Origin: Candidatus Eisenbacteria bacterium
GTDB taxonomy: Bacteria > Desulfobacterota > Binatia > DP-6
Reading direction: 5' to 3'
Length of the DNA: 64,000 nucleotides
Assembly: GCA_035577985.1 (NCBI GenBank)
Contig: DATJZY010000132.1
Coordinates: 31,497 to 95,496, forward strand
The stretch's first letter is position 1. Each line of letters begins with the position of its first letter. The notes under the pieces were generated by a model. The model worked only from the letters and a program-made list of their open reading frames with translations, made no database searches and was not told the DNA's origin. The position numbers and the translations under genes are program-made. Shown here piece by piece: positions 17,504 through 25,989 of this stretch.

Positions 17504-18678
17504 CGCGGCAACCCCAGCGCCTGCTGCGCGAGCAGGCTCCGCAACACCTCGGACGTCCCCGACGAGATGGTGATCGAGCGCGAGTAGAGGTAGCGCTCCT
17601 GCCACTCGCCCTGCTCGATCCCGCGCCGCTCGCCGATGGCGAGCTGCGCGTAGGACCCTTCGAGCTGCATGGCGAGCTCGCACGCGCGCTGCTGCACCTC
17701 GCTGCCGAAGAGCTTCTGCAGCGCGGCGTCCGTGCCCGCGTCGCCGCCGGCGAGCTTCGGCAGGATGCGGAGCGTGTGCGCGGCGAACACCTCGGACTCG
17801 ATGTGGGCCTGCGCCACCTGCTCGCGCAGCGTGGCGAGGTCCGCGCCGCGGCCGGCGGCGCCGGCTTTCGCCTGCCGGTACATGTCGGCGAGCGCGAGCG
17901 AGCCGTTCTGGAGTCGGATCTTGAAGTCGAAGGCCCAGAGCGTCCCGCGCTCGTGCGCGAGCGCCGCGCGGATGAGCGGCCAGCCGCCGTTGATCTCCCC
18001 GATCGTGTTCGCGACCGGGACGCGCACGTCCTCCAGGAACACCTCGTTGAACTCGCGCCGGCCGCTGAGCTGCACGAGCGGCCGCCACGTGACGCCCTTC
18101 GCCTTCATGTCGACGACCATGCACGTGATGCCCTTGTGCTTGGCGACGTCGGGGTCGGTGCGCACGAGGAGCAGCAGCCAGTCGGCGAAGTGGGCCTTGG
18201 ACGACCACACTTTCTGGCCGTTCACGATCCAGTGATCGCCGTCGCGCACGGCACGACAGCGCAGCGACGCCAGGTCCGAGCCCGCGTTCGGCTCCGAGAA
18301 GCCGAGGCACCACACCTCGTCGGCCGGAAGGATCTTCGGCAGGTAGCGCTGCTTCTGCTCGGGCGATCCGGCGTGCAGGAGCACCGAGCCCACGATGTTG
18401 ACGGCGACGGCATCGAGGATCTCGGGTGCCCGCACGCGTGCCATCTCTTCGGTGAAGATGACCTGCTCGTTGAGCGACGCGCCCCGGCCCCCGTGCTCGC
18501 GCGGCCAGTGGATGCCGACGTAGCCCGCGGCGGCGAGCCTCTTCTGCCACGCGCGCTGGAAGACGCGCCGCGCATCTTCGTCGTCGGGAACCGGCTCCTT
18601 CGGCAGGTTCGCCGCGAGCCACGCCCGCAGCTCGCGCCGGAACGCCTGCTCCTCGGCGGTGTAGCTCAGCTCGAACAT
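17500..18678 (-). CDS. Acyl-CoA dehydrogenase family protein
   Basis: 392 residues with the FAD-binding acyl-CoA dehydrogenase pattern: YTAEEQAFRRELRAWLAANLP at the start, WCLGFSEPNAGSDLASL near 130, WIVNGQKVWSS near 158, and the C-terminal ISSGTSEVLRSLLAQQALGLPR. The residue aligned with the classical catalytic Glu near that C-terminal motif appears to be Ser, as in the FadE relatives used for branched or steroid-type acyl-CoAs. A start at 18678 (MFELSYTAEEQ) was preferred over one 20 codons upstream because it fits the family. Likely cytoplasmic beta-oxidation-type function. Confidence 0.9.
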   Translation of the reverse strand: MFELSYTAEEQAFRRELRAWLAANLPKEPVPDDEDARRVFQRAWQKRLAAAGYVGIHWPREHGGRGASLNEQVIFTEEMARVRAPEILDAVAVNIVGSVLLHAGSPEQKQRYLPKILPADEVWCLGFSEPNAGSDLASLRCRAVRDGDHWIVNGQKVWSSKAHFADWLLLLVRTDPDVAKHKGITCMVVDMKAKGVTWRPLVQLSGRREFNEVFLEDVRVPVANTIGEINGGWPLIRAALAHERGTLWAFDFKIRLQNGSLALADMYRQAKAGAAGRGADLATLREQVAQAHIESEVFAAHTLRILPKLAGGDAGTDAALQKLFGSEVQQRACELAMQLEGSYAQLAIGERRGIEQGEWQERYLYSRSITISSGTSEVLRSLLAQQALGLPR

Positions 18679-18767
18679 GCGATCGGGAGACGTAACCCGA
18701 AGCCCAGGCCCGAGCAAACGTCGGCGCGCCGGTGACATCGGTGGGCGGGGTAGTGTAGGACCCGCGC

Positions 18768-18872
18768 ATGAAGCGACATCACAAGATGCTGGCGGCCGGG
18801 GCGTTGATCGTCACCGTGGCGGCGTGGTTCGCGTGGACGATGCTCACGACCGCGGCCGACCTTTCGCGTTGA
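18768..18872 (+). CDS. 34-residue single-helix membrane peptide, putative
   Basis: An ATG frame reading MKRHHKMLAAG followed by about 20 hydrophobic residues (ALIVTVAAWFAWTMLTTAA) and ending DLSR. The positive N-terminus plus one membrane helix is typical of small inner-membrane proteins. It ends six bases before the ATG of the next gene, and the next gene's likely ribosome site (GAGGTGAG) overlaps its stop. No family is recognised and the upstream ribosome site is weak, so it is tentative. Confidence 0.45.
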   Translation: MKRHHKMLAAGALIVTVAAWFAWTMLTTAADLSR

Positions 18873-18878
18873 GGTGAG

Positions 18879-20150
18879 ATGGACGTCGATGCGCTGATCG
18901 CGCTCGTGCGGGAGCTCGCCGACGAGAGCGGCGACCTGATCCGCCGTCACTTCCGGAGCCCGAGCCTCGCCGTCGAGCTGAAGACCGACCAGACGCCGGT
19001 CACCGAGGCCGACCGCGCCGCCGAGGAGGTCATGCGCCGCAAGATCCGCGCGCGCTTTCCCGACCACGGCATCATGGCCGAGGAGCTCGGGAGCGAGCGC
19101 ACCGACGCCGAGTACGTGTGGGTGCTCGATCCCATCGACGGCACGAAGTCGTTCGTCTCCGGGGTGCCGCTCTTCGGGACGCTGATCGGCGTCCTGCACC
19201 GCGGCGAGCCGATCCTGGGCGCGATCCATCAGCCGATCCTGCGCGAGCTGTGCCTGGGCGACGGGACGACGACGACGCTGAACGGCCGCCGCGTGCGCGT
19301 GCGCTCGACCGCGCGGCTCGCCGATGCGGTGCTGCTCGCGTCCGACACGACGACCGCCGCGCGCTACCAGGACGGCGCGGCGTGGGAGCGGCTCGTCTCC
19401 AAGGTCCGATGGCTGCGGACGTGGGGCGACTGCTACGGCTATCTTCTCGTCGCGAGCGGGGAGGCCGACGTCATGACCGACCCCGTGATGAGCCCCTGGG
19501 ATCTCCTTCCCCTGGTACCGATCATCCGCGGCGCGGGCGGCGTCATCACCGACTGGGAAGGCGGCGATCCCGTGCGCGGCAGCTCGATCATCGCCGCGAA
19601 TCCGGCGCTCCACGCCGAGGTGATGGCGTGCCTGCGCACGGCGCCCGCGCATGGAGCGACGCAGGCATCGGCGTGGGTCGCGCGATTCGCCGACCTCGTC
19701 CCGCACGGCGCGACGGTGCTCGACGTCGCCGCCGGCAACGGACGGCACGCCCGCCTGTTCGTCGAGCGCGGCCACAAGGTCGTGGCGGTCGATCGGGACG
19801 TGACGGACCTCGCCCCGAACTCGAGCCTGGAGGTCGTGCGCGCGGACCTGGAAGACGGCAGCCCGTGGCCCCTCGGCGAGCGACGCTTCGGCGGAATCGT
19901 CGTGACGAACTACCTGCATCGGCCGCTCGTGCCGCTGCTCGTGGATCGCCTCGAGCCCGGCGGCGTCCTCATCTACGAAACGTTCGCGCACGGCCACGAG
20001 CGCCACGGCAAGCCGTCGAACCCCGCCTTCCTCCTCGAGCCCGGCGAGCTGCTCCGTGCGGTCGCCGGGAAGCTCCGGGTCATCGCGTTCGAGGACGCGG
20101 CGCTGGCGGATCGGATCGTCCAGCGCATCGCCGCGGTGAAGGAGATCTGA
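18879..20150 (+). CDS. Inositol-monophosphatase-family phosphatase fused to a SAM-dependent methyltransferase domain
   Basis: 423 residues in two domains. Residues about 1-255 form a complete Mg-dependent IMPase/histidinol-phosphatase-like domain: AEELGSE (E68, E69), LDPIDGTKSF (D84, D87, T89) and a SPWDLLP aspartate motif near 204. The top characterised relatives in this style are HisN-type histidinol-phosphate phosphatases. Residues about 265-423 are a compact class-I methyltransferase: ATVLDVAAGNGRHARLFVERG near 280, VVAVDRD after it, and a C-terminal arm. No stop, frameshift or linker-like break is visible between them, so a genuine fusion is likely. The methyl acceptor is unknown. Confidence 0.85.
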   Translation: MDVDALIALVRELADESGDLIRRHFRSPSLAVELKTDQTPVTEADRAAEEVMRRKIRARFPDHGIMAEELGSERTDAEYVWVLDPIDGTKSFVSGVPLFGTLIGVLHRGEPILGAIHQPILRELCLGDGTTTTLNGRRVRVRSTARLADAVLLASDTTTAARYQDGAAWERLVSKVRWLRTWGDCYGYLLVASGEADVMTDPVMSPWDLLPLVPIIRGAGGVITDWEGGDPVRGSSIIAANPALHAEVMACLRTAPAHGATQASAWVARFADLVPHGATVLDVAAGNGRHARLFVERGHKVVAVDRDVTDLAPNSSLEVVRADLEDGSPWPLGERRFGGIVVTNYLHRPLVPLLVDRLEPGGVLIYETFAHGHERHGKPSNPAFLLEPGELLRAVAGKLRVIAFEDAALADRIVQRIAAVKEI

Positions 20151-21464
20151 GTGACGCCGCCCGCCGGCGGAAGCCTGTGGATGGAGGGCGTGGCGCCGGC
20201 GGCGGCCCCGCTCGCGGGCGACGTCGACGCCGACGTCGCGATCGTCGGGGCGGGGTTCACGGGATTGTCGGCGGCCATCGCGCTGCGCGCCGCCGGCCAT
20301 TCGGTCGTCGTCCTCGAGCAGGAGCACGTCGGCTTCGGCGCGAGCGGGCGCAACGCGGGGCACTTGACGCCCGTCATCGGCAAGGACCTCCCCACCCTCG
20401 CCCTCCTCTTCAGATCGCGAGCCCACGCGCTCGTCGAGCTCGTGCAGCTGGCGATCGCGCACGTCGAGGACACGATCCGCACGAGCGGCATCGATTGCGG
20501 GTACGACGCGGTCGGCAACGTCATGGCGGCCGTCCACCCCCGCCAGCACGGCATGCTCGACAAGGCCGCCACGGCCGCACGCGGGCTCGGGCTCGACGCC
20601 GAGATGCTGGAGGCGGACGCGATGCGGGCGCGCGACCTGCCGCGCACGTTCACGCGGGCCCTCCTCATGCGTCGCGGGGGCATCCTCGATCCGGGGCGCT
20701 ACGTGCGGGGCCTTCGCCGTCTCGCCGAGGGCGCCGGTGCGCAGGTCTTCGAGGTGACGCCGGTCGCGCGCATCGAGGAGGGAAATCCCGCGCTCGTGAT
20801 CACGCCGGCGGGTCGCGTGCGCGCTCGCGCGGTCGTGCTCGCGACCAACGCCTACACGCCCGCGCTCGGCTGGCTCCGCGGTACGATCTCGCGCTTCCAC
20901 GTCTACCTCTTCGCGACCGCGCCGCTGACGGACGCGCAGCGCGGGGCGATCGGCTGGCGCGGGCGCGAGGGCATCTACACGGCGCACGAGATCCTCGAGA
21001 GCTATCGCCTCACGCAGGATGACCGCATCGTCGGCGGCGCCAAGACCGTACGCTACGGCTTCGACGGGCGGGCGCTGCCCGACGATCCGGCGACGTTCGA
21101 CTTCCTGGAGGGCGCCTTCCGCGCCCGATTCCCCGCGCTCCGCGACGTCGCGATCACCCATCGCTGGGGCGGACCCATCGCCTTCGGCCTGGACTTCCTC
21201 CCCGCGGTCGGCGTCGGGGGCACGTATCGCAACGTCTACCACAGCGCCGGCTACGCGGGGCACGGCATCGCGATGGCGAGCTACGCGGGCTCGATGCTCG
21301 CCGACCTTCTGCTCGGCCGCGACGGCCCGGGCCGCGCGCTCTGGGGACGTTGGAAGGTGCCGATGCCGCCGGAGCCGCTGCGCTGGCTGGTGGCGCAGGG
21401 GCTCATCGCCGGCTTCAGCGCGATCGATCGCCGCGTCGACCGCGCGGTGCGCACGGGGACCTAG
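20151..21464 (+). CDS. FAD-dependent oxidoreductase (DAO family, amine/amino-acid oxidase type)
   Basis: 437 residues. The dinucleotide-binding motif IVGAGFTGLSAAIAL begins near residue 24, followed by FGASGRNAGHLTP near 62. The middle region has KTVRYGFDGR, and the end GYAGHGIAMASYAGSMLADLL is the FAD-contacting C-terminal motif of DAO/PuuB-like enzymes that oxidise amines or N-substituted amino acids. The GTG start follows the preceding TGA directly with no gap. It converges with the DCC gene, overlapping by four bases. Confidence 0.88.
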   Translation: MTPPAGGSLWMEGVAPAAAPLAGDVDADVAIVGAGFTGLSAAIALRAAGHSVVVLEQEHVGFGASGRNAGHLTPVIGKDLPTLALLFRSRAHALVELVQLAIAHVEDTIRTSGIDCGYDAVGNVMAAVHPRQHGMLDKAATAARGLGLDAEMLEADAMRARDLPRTFTRALLMRRGGILDPGRYVRGLRRLAEGAGAQVFEVTPVARIEEGNPALVITPAGRVRARAVVLATNAYTPALGWLRGTISRFHVYLFATAPLTDAQRGAIGWRGREGIYTAHEILESYRLTQDDRIVGGAKTVRYGFDGRALPDDPATFDFLEGAFRARFPALRDVAITHRWGGPIAFGLDFLPAVGVGGTYRNVYHSAGYAGHGIAMASYAGSMLADLLLGRDGPGRALWGRWKVPMPPEPLRWLVAQGLIAGFSAIDRRVDRAVRTGT

Positions 21465-21871
21465 GGCAGGAAGCGCGCGCGCTCCGCAGGCGTCGGCAAC
21501 CGGCACGTGTCGCGGCGTCCGAACCAACGGTAGCGGTTGCGCGCGACGAAACGATAGAGCGGATTGCGGATCGCGCGCGGGACGAACCGCAGCAGGCTCA
21601 CGAGCCCCCACACACCGCCCAGGCGCCGGAACGCTTCGAGGGAGGCGTCGGACTGGTCGTGGATGCCGCGCTCGTCGAGGTAGAGGAGCGACCAGCGCTC
21701 GACGTCGTCCGTGAGCGGCGGCAGCAGGCGGCGCGCCGTGTCACCTTGCAGCGGGGCGAAGCGCAGCACACCGCGTCTGTCGGCGCGCAGCGCCCGATCG
21801 ACGAAGGCGTTGCACATCGTGCACACGCCGTCGAAGAAGACGATCGGCCCCTCAGGCGGCGACGAAGGCAC
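21461..21871 (-). CDS. DCC-family thiol-disulfide oxidoreductase-like protein (DUF393)
   Basis: 136 residues with the diagnostic FDGVCTMCN motif (CxxC near residues 17-20), then FAPLQGDTARRLLPP near 38 and SLLRFVPRAIRNPLYRFVARNRYRWFG near 95. Proteins of this family have a thioredoxin-like redox motif and unknown partners, probably in the cytoplasm. The start overlaps the end of the MaoC gene by 20 bases and the gene is last in a run read on the minus strand (amidohydrolase, MaoC, DCC). Confidence 0.88.
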   Translation of the reverse strand: MPSSPPEGPIVFFDGVCTMCNAFVDRALRADRRGVLRFAPLQGDTARRLLPPLTDDVERWSLLYLDERGIHDQSDASLEAFRRLGGVWGLVSLLRFVPRAIRNPLYRFVARNRYRWFGRRDTCRLPTPAERARFLP

Positions 21872-22712
21872 TGGCGGCTCCGATGATCGTGACCGTCCCG
21901 TCGGCCTTCTCGCACCACACGTCGAGGTGCGCGCGCCGCCGCGAGCCCTCAGCCGTCACCTCGCGCACCGTGCCGCGCGCCGTGATGGCGTCGCCCGGCC
22001 ATACGACGTTCACGAGCCGCACGTCGAGCTTGCCGCCGGCGAGGAAGCCCATGCCGTAGCGCTCGGTCACGAGGTCGGCCGTGAAGCATACGGACATCAT
22101 CCCCTGCACGACGATGTCGGGGAATCCGAGCGCCCGCGCCATCTCGACGTCGGTGTGGTAGTTCTTCACGGGGCCCGAGAAGGCTTCGCACATCGCGTGC
22201 GTGATCGTGCGCGGCGCGAGCGCGATGCTCTCCCCACCGGCGGCGGGCAGCTCGAAACGCCGGTCGCTCCGTTTCTCGCGCTCGCGGTCGACCACCAGGT
22301 CGCTACCGGGGTCGTCGGCGAGAAAGCTCTGGTGGGTGCGGCTCCGCTGCAGCCATGCGCCGCCCTGGTCGGTCAGCAGCACCTCGGCGACGACGTAGTT
22401 GCGGTTGCGCTTGCGGTAGCGCTCGACGACCGTCGTCCGCGAGCGGATCGTGTCGCCGATGCGGAACGGCCGGAAGAGCTCCCACTCCTGGCGCGCGTGG
22501 AGGTTGCCGATGAGGTTCGGGAGATACCACGCGAGATCGCGATAGCACTCGGAGTGGAAGGTGAGCGCCGGCGCGACGTCGCCGGTCGCCACGGCGCTCG
22601 CCGTTCCCTCGCGATAGCGCTCGACGGCGTCGGCCGTGACGGCGAACGTGCGCCCGCCGACGTCCTGGCCGACGTGCACCTCGGTCCCGCCGAAGAGTCT
22701 CGTCTCGCTCAT
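21852..22712 (-). CDS. Double-hotdog MaoC-like dehydratase/hydratase
   Basis: 286 residues with two hotdog halves. The N-terminal half carries FHSECYRDLAWYLPNLIGNLHARQEWE and FRIGDTIRSRTTVVERYRKRN. The C-terminal half holds the hydratase-type motif KNYHTDVEMARALGFPDIVVQGMMS, with the Asp/His pair expected for enoyl-CoA hydratase 2 activity on 2-enoyl-CoA. The ATG overlaps the stop of the upstream amidohydrolase gene by four bases. That genetic link suggests a short catabolic operon for an unknown acyl substrate. Cytoplasmic. Confidence 0.88.
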   Translation of the reverse strand: MSETRLFGGTEVHVGQDVGGRTFAVTADAVERYREGTASAVATGDVAPALTFHSECYRDLAWYLPNLIGNLHARQEWELFRPFRIGDTIRSRTTVVERYRKRNRNYVVAEVLLTDQGGAWLQRSRTHQSFLADDPGSDLVVDREREKRSDRRFELPAAGGESIALAPRTITHAMCEAFSGPVKNYHTDVEMARALGFPDIVVQGMMSVCFTADLVTERYGMGFLAGGKLDVRLVNVVWPGDAITARGTVREVTAEGSRRRAHLDVWCEKADGTVTIIGAASAFVAA

Positions 22713-24085
22713 GCGGCCCTCGAGGCGCCGAGGCGCTGCGCGAGCGGCTCGCCGTACAGGCGCAGGCAGTTCCCGGCGAGGAGCTTCGCGAGGTGCGCGC
22801 GCTCGTAGGGGCGCACGCGCGCCACGTTGCGGACGCAGTCGGTGAGCACGCCGTCCCAGTGGCCGTAGTCCGCGCTGAAGCAGGCGAGATCCTCGCCCAT
22901 CGGGCCCAGGGCCTCGGGCAGATAGGCCGGCGCCGGGTCGTCCGACTCGAAGCTCACGAACACCTGACCGCGACGGAAGAAGTCGGTCGGATCGTGGTCC
23001 AGGTGGCGATGCTCGAAGACGTAGCCGTCGTTCGCCGGATCACGGCGCTCGCGCTCGACGCTCACGAGGAGCTCGTAGACGCCCTTGGCCTTGCCGAGGA
23101 GGCCGAGCTTACCGTCCCTGCCGCCGCGCTCGCGCAGCAGCTCGCGCGTGAACTGCCCCATCGGCAGGCGCACGTCGGGATCGAAGTCGCGGATGCGCTT
23201 CTCCCAGTGCTCGTGGAAGGCGTGCACGAGGTCGGGGAGCCAGCCGCAGCCGGCCTCGAGGAACCCCATGCGCAGGCGCGGGTGCCGATCGAACACGCCG
23301 TCGAAGACGCACGCGGCGAGCGCCATCTGCATCTGGTTCCGGTGCCCGAAGACGTGCGAGAGGATGAACGTGTCGACCTGCTCCGAGATGCCGCCCGGCA
23401 GGTAGACGCCGGGCGACCCGTGGACGCCGACCGCGATCCCGAGCCGCTCGGCCTCGGCGAGGATCGGCGCGAAGTCCGGATGCGAGACGTGCTTCGGGAG
23501 GCGGACGGCGGGAAAGGCCGCGGGCGCGGCGGGATGCGGCACCGGGAGGCTCGGCGGCACGTGCACGCCGATCATGCCGAGCTCCTCGACGCAGCGGCGC
23601 ATCTCGGCGACGGCTTCGGGCAGGTCGACGAGCGACACGAACGCGACCGGGAAGAGCCGCCCCGCATACGCGCGACAGTCGTCGGCCATGTACGAGTTGT
23701 AGGCGCGCATGCACGCGACGGCGAGGTCGCGATCGAGGATCGCCTCGAACGAGAGCGTCATGGAGCCGTAGAGCACCTGGGCGTCGACGCCCTCGCGATC
23801 CATGTGCTCGATGCGGATGCGGTTGAAGATGCCGCCGATCGCGGTTTCGGGGTGGATGGCCGCGAACGCCCCCTTGCCCGGCCCCTCCGGCTGGGGGAAG
23901 ACGCGCTCGAGATCGTTGCGCCCGGTCGCGGGGTTGAAGTCCCGGATCACCAGGCGCTGCTGGCCGTGGCGATCGATCCGCGACCCCAGGCGGTCGCGAT
24001 AGGCGGGGTCCAGGTAGTCGAAGAAGACCACCGGGTTCTCCATCTTGTGGGCGTCGGCGTCGACGACGAGAAGGCCGTCGTACAT
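22709..24085 (-). CDS. Amidohydrolase-2-family metal-dependent hydrolase/decarboxylase
   Basis: 458 residues. The metal-binding start VVDADAHKMENP near 8 is the D-x-H variant of this TIM-barrel family; others are a His in GIAVGVHGSPG near 230, and FSADYGHWDG near the C-terminus. Relatives include 2-amino-3-carboxymuconate-semialdehyde decarboxylase-like and resorcylate decarboxylase-like enzymes, but many are uncharacterised. The ATG at 24085 is only 20 bp from the divergent M20 gene, so promoters must lie inside the coding sequences. A second protein of this type is at 60812. Substrate unknown. Confidence 0.85.
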   Translation of the reverse strand: MYDGLLVVDADAHKMENPVVFFDYLDPAYRDRLGSRIDRHGQQRLVIRDFNPATGRNDLERVFPQPEGPGKGAFAAIHPETAIGGIFNRIRIEHMDREGVDAQVLYGSMTLSFEAILDRDLAVACMRAYNSYMADDCRAYAGRLFPVAFVSLVDLPEAVAEMRRCVEELGMIGVHVPPSLPVPHPAAPAAFPAVRLPKHVSHPDFAPILAEAERLGIAVGVHGSPGVYLPGGISEQVDTFILSHVFGHRNQMQMALAACVFDGVFDRHPRLRMGFLEAGCGWLPDLVHAFHEHWEKRIRDFDPDVRLPMGQFTRELLRERGGRDGKLGLLGKAKGVYELLVSVERERRDPANDGYVFEHRHLDHDPTDFFRRGQVFVSFESDDPAPAYLPEALGPMGEDLACFSADYGHWDGVLTDCVRNVARVRPYERAHLAKLLAGNCLRLYGEPLAQRLGASRAA

Positions 24086-24105
24086 GGCACCCCCATACTG
24101 GTACG

Positions 24106-25278
24106 ATGCGGGGCATGGACGCAAAAGCCGCCGCGCGCGAGCGCATCGAGGACGCCCGGAAGTCGCTCGTCGACCTGTCGCATCGGATCCACGCGCATCC
24201 CGAGCTCGCCTTCGAGGAGGAGAAGTCCTCGGTCTGGACGGCCGAGCCGCTCGACGCCGCAGGCTTCCGCGTCGAGCGCGGGGCGTGCGGCCTGCCGACG
24301 GCGTTCCTCGCGCGCGCGGGCTCGGGTCCGCTCCACGTCGCCATCTGTGCCGAGTACGACTGCCTGCCGGAGATCGGACACGCGTGCGGGCACAACATCA
24401 TCGCCGCCAGTGCCGTCGGCGCGGGGCTGGCGCTCGCACGCATCGCCGACGACGTCGGCCTGACCGTCACGGTGCTCGGCACGCCCGCCGAGGAGAATGG
24501 CGGCGGGAAGATCATCATGCTCGAGCGCGGCGCCTTCGCCGGCGTGCACGCCGCGATGATGGTGCACCCCGCGCCGATCGACGCCGCCGAGCCGGCGATG
24601 ATCGCCTTTCAGCAGTTCGACGTGCACTACCACGGCAAGGCGGCGCACGCCTCGGCGTTTCCCGAGCGCGGCGTCAACGCGGCCGACGCGCTGACCGTCG
24701 CCCAGACGGCGATCGGGCTCCTGCGCCAGCACATCCGGCAGACCGATCGCATCCACGGGATCGTGCTGCGCGGCGGCGAGGCGCCCAACGTCATCCCGGC
24801 GCACACGGCCGCGCGCTACGTCGTGCGCGCGAGCAGGATGGACGACCTCGGCAAGCTGCGCGCGAAGGTCATGCGCTGCTTCGAGGCCGGTGCGATCGCG
24901 ACCGGCGCGCGCCTCGAGCTCGCCAACGAGCAGCTCGGCTACGCCGAGGTCGTCCACGATTCCGAGATCGCGGCGCTCTATCGCCGCAACGCCGAAGCGC
25001 TCGGGCGTTCGTTCCCGGACCTGGGCCCGCTTCGGGAGCGCTTCGCCGGCTCGACCGACATGGGCAACGTCTCGCTCGCGATCCCGTCGATCCATCCGGC
25101 GATCGGCGTCGAGTCGCTTCCGGCCGTGAACCATCAGCCCGAGTTCGCCGCCCATTGCGCGACGCCAGCGGCCGACAAGGCGGTGGCCGACGGCGCCCTC
25201 GCGATGGCGTGGACGGCGATCGACCTCGCCACCGACGTCGCGTCGAACGCTCGGTTGCGCGCCCGCGTCGCGTCGTAG
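24106..25278 (+). CDS. M20-family amidohydrolase (peptidase dimerisation-domain type)
   Basis: 390 residues. The catalytic-domain motifs of carboxypeptidase/aminoacylase-like M20 enzymes are present: RIHAHPELAFEEEKSS near 27, AEYDCLPEIGHACGHN near 82 with metal ligands, and TPAEENGGGK with the general-base Glu near 128. The dimerisation domain holds YHGKAAHASAFPERGVNAADAL near 180. These enzymes cleave N-acyl or peptide-like amides in the cytoplasm. The ATG at 24106 and another at 24115 are both usable. Divergent from the amidohydrolase-2 gene. Confidence 0.9.
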   Translation: MRGMDAKAAARERIEDARKSLVDLSHRIHAHPELAFEEEKSSVWTAEPLDAAGFRVERGACGLPTAFLARAGSGPLHVAICAEYDCLPEIGHACGHNIIAASAVGAGLALARIADDVGLTVTVLGTPAEENGGGKIIMLERGAFAGVHAAMMVHPAPIDAAEPAMIAFQQFDVHYHGKAAHASAFPERGVNAADALTVAQTAIGLLRQHIRQTDRIHGIVLRGGEAPNVIPAHTAARYVVRASRMDDLGKLRAKVMRCFEAGAIATGARLELANEQLGYAEVVHDSEIAALYRRNAEALGRSFPDLGPLRERFAGSTDMGNVSLAIPSIHPAIGVESLPAVNHQPEFAAHCATPAADKAVADGALAMAWTAIDLATDVASNARLRARVAS

Positions 25279-25282
25279 CGCG

Positions 25283-25825
25283 CTACTTGTGCACTTCGAC
25301 GCTCCCGAGCAGGGCGTCGAAGCCGGGCTTCGCCGCCTTCACCGTGGCGTCGGGCCCGACCAGGCGGAAGAACCACGGCCCTTCGTCTCCTTCGACGACG
25401 GCGGCGAGCAAGCGATAGCCGGACTTCGTCGCGGCTGGTGAGCCCGGCGCGGGCATCCCCTTGTACGCGCCGGCCAGGTCGAGCTCGGTCACCTTGAGGC
25501 CGTTGATCGTCTTGATGGTGACGACGCCCTTGTCCTTCGACGCCGAGCCGTCGGGTTGGGTCATCTGACCGTACCACCGATCGAGGTTGTCCTGCGCGCT
25601 GCCGCCCTGTCCCTTGCCGAAGAAGAAGAGGACGACCTCGGCGTCCTCGCCGTCGCCCTCGACCTTCGGAACGCGGAACTGCGCGGCGCGCATGTCCGAC
25701 GGCGCCGGTACGCGAACCCACTCCGAAGGATGGGAGAAGCGAAGAGCGCCGGCCTGGGTCCGCACGGGATCGGCGAACGCGACGGGCGCCACGAGGAACG
25801 CAAGGGTGACCAGGAGTACGCGCAT
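25283..25825 (-). CDS. Secreted protein of unknown function
   Basis: 180 residues. A clear signal peptide (MRVLLVTLAFLVAPVAFA) is followed by a mature domain with a SHPSEWVRVPAPSDMRAAQFRVP segment near 33 and repeated beta-rich stretches (GVVTIKTINGLKVTELDLAGAYKG). The pattern SHPSEW resembles small PsbP-like or lipid-binding-type folds, but I cannot name a family. It lies just after the M20 gene (convergent) and is divergent from the Cys-rich gene. The start at 25825 was chosen because it gives the signal peptide; longer starts do not. Confidence 0.75.
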   Translation of the reverse strand: MRVLLVTLAFLVAPVAFADPVRTQAGALRFSHPSEWVRVPAPSDMRAAQFRVPKVEGDGEDAEVVLFFFGKGQGGSAQDNLDRWYGQMTQPDGSASKDKGVVTIKTINGLKVTELDLAGAYKGMPAPGSPAATKSGYRLLAAVVEGDEGPWFFRLVGPDATVKAAKPGFDALLGSVEVHK

Positions 25826-25910
25826 GCGCGCTCCGTAGACCGCCGGGGGCGAGAGCGTCAACCGGTGCCCGCCCCGTCGGGATTCCGACACGGCGGCGAA
25901 CTGGCGCGCC

Positions 25911-25937
25911 TGCCCGGTCGCGGTGTTGCACCGGGCA
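25911..25937. promoter_or_regulatory. 8-bp inverted repeat in divergent intergenic region upstream of the Cys-rich gene
   Basis: TGCCCGGT (25911-25918) and ACCGGGCA (25930-25937) are exactly complementary, with an 11-base spacer. The repeat sits between the divergent secreted-protein gene and the Cys-rich repeat gene, 53 bases before the latter's start. It could be an operator for a dimeric regulator or an mRNA leader hairpin. Such repeats arise by chance in GC-rich DNA. Confidence 0.3.
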
Positions 25938-25989
25938 TGTCGCTTGCTCTCCGCGCCACTGCCGACAACTCGTCGAAAGGGAGAAATCC

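Noticed and set aside
18666..21611. Antisense frame of nearly 1000 codons opposite the fusion and FAD genes
   Set aside because: Arg/Glu/Ala-rich composition with no motif; the plus strand holds intact enzyme signatures.
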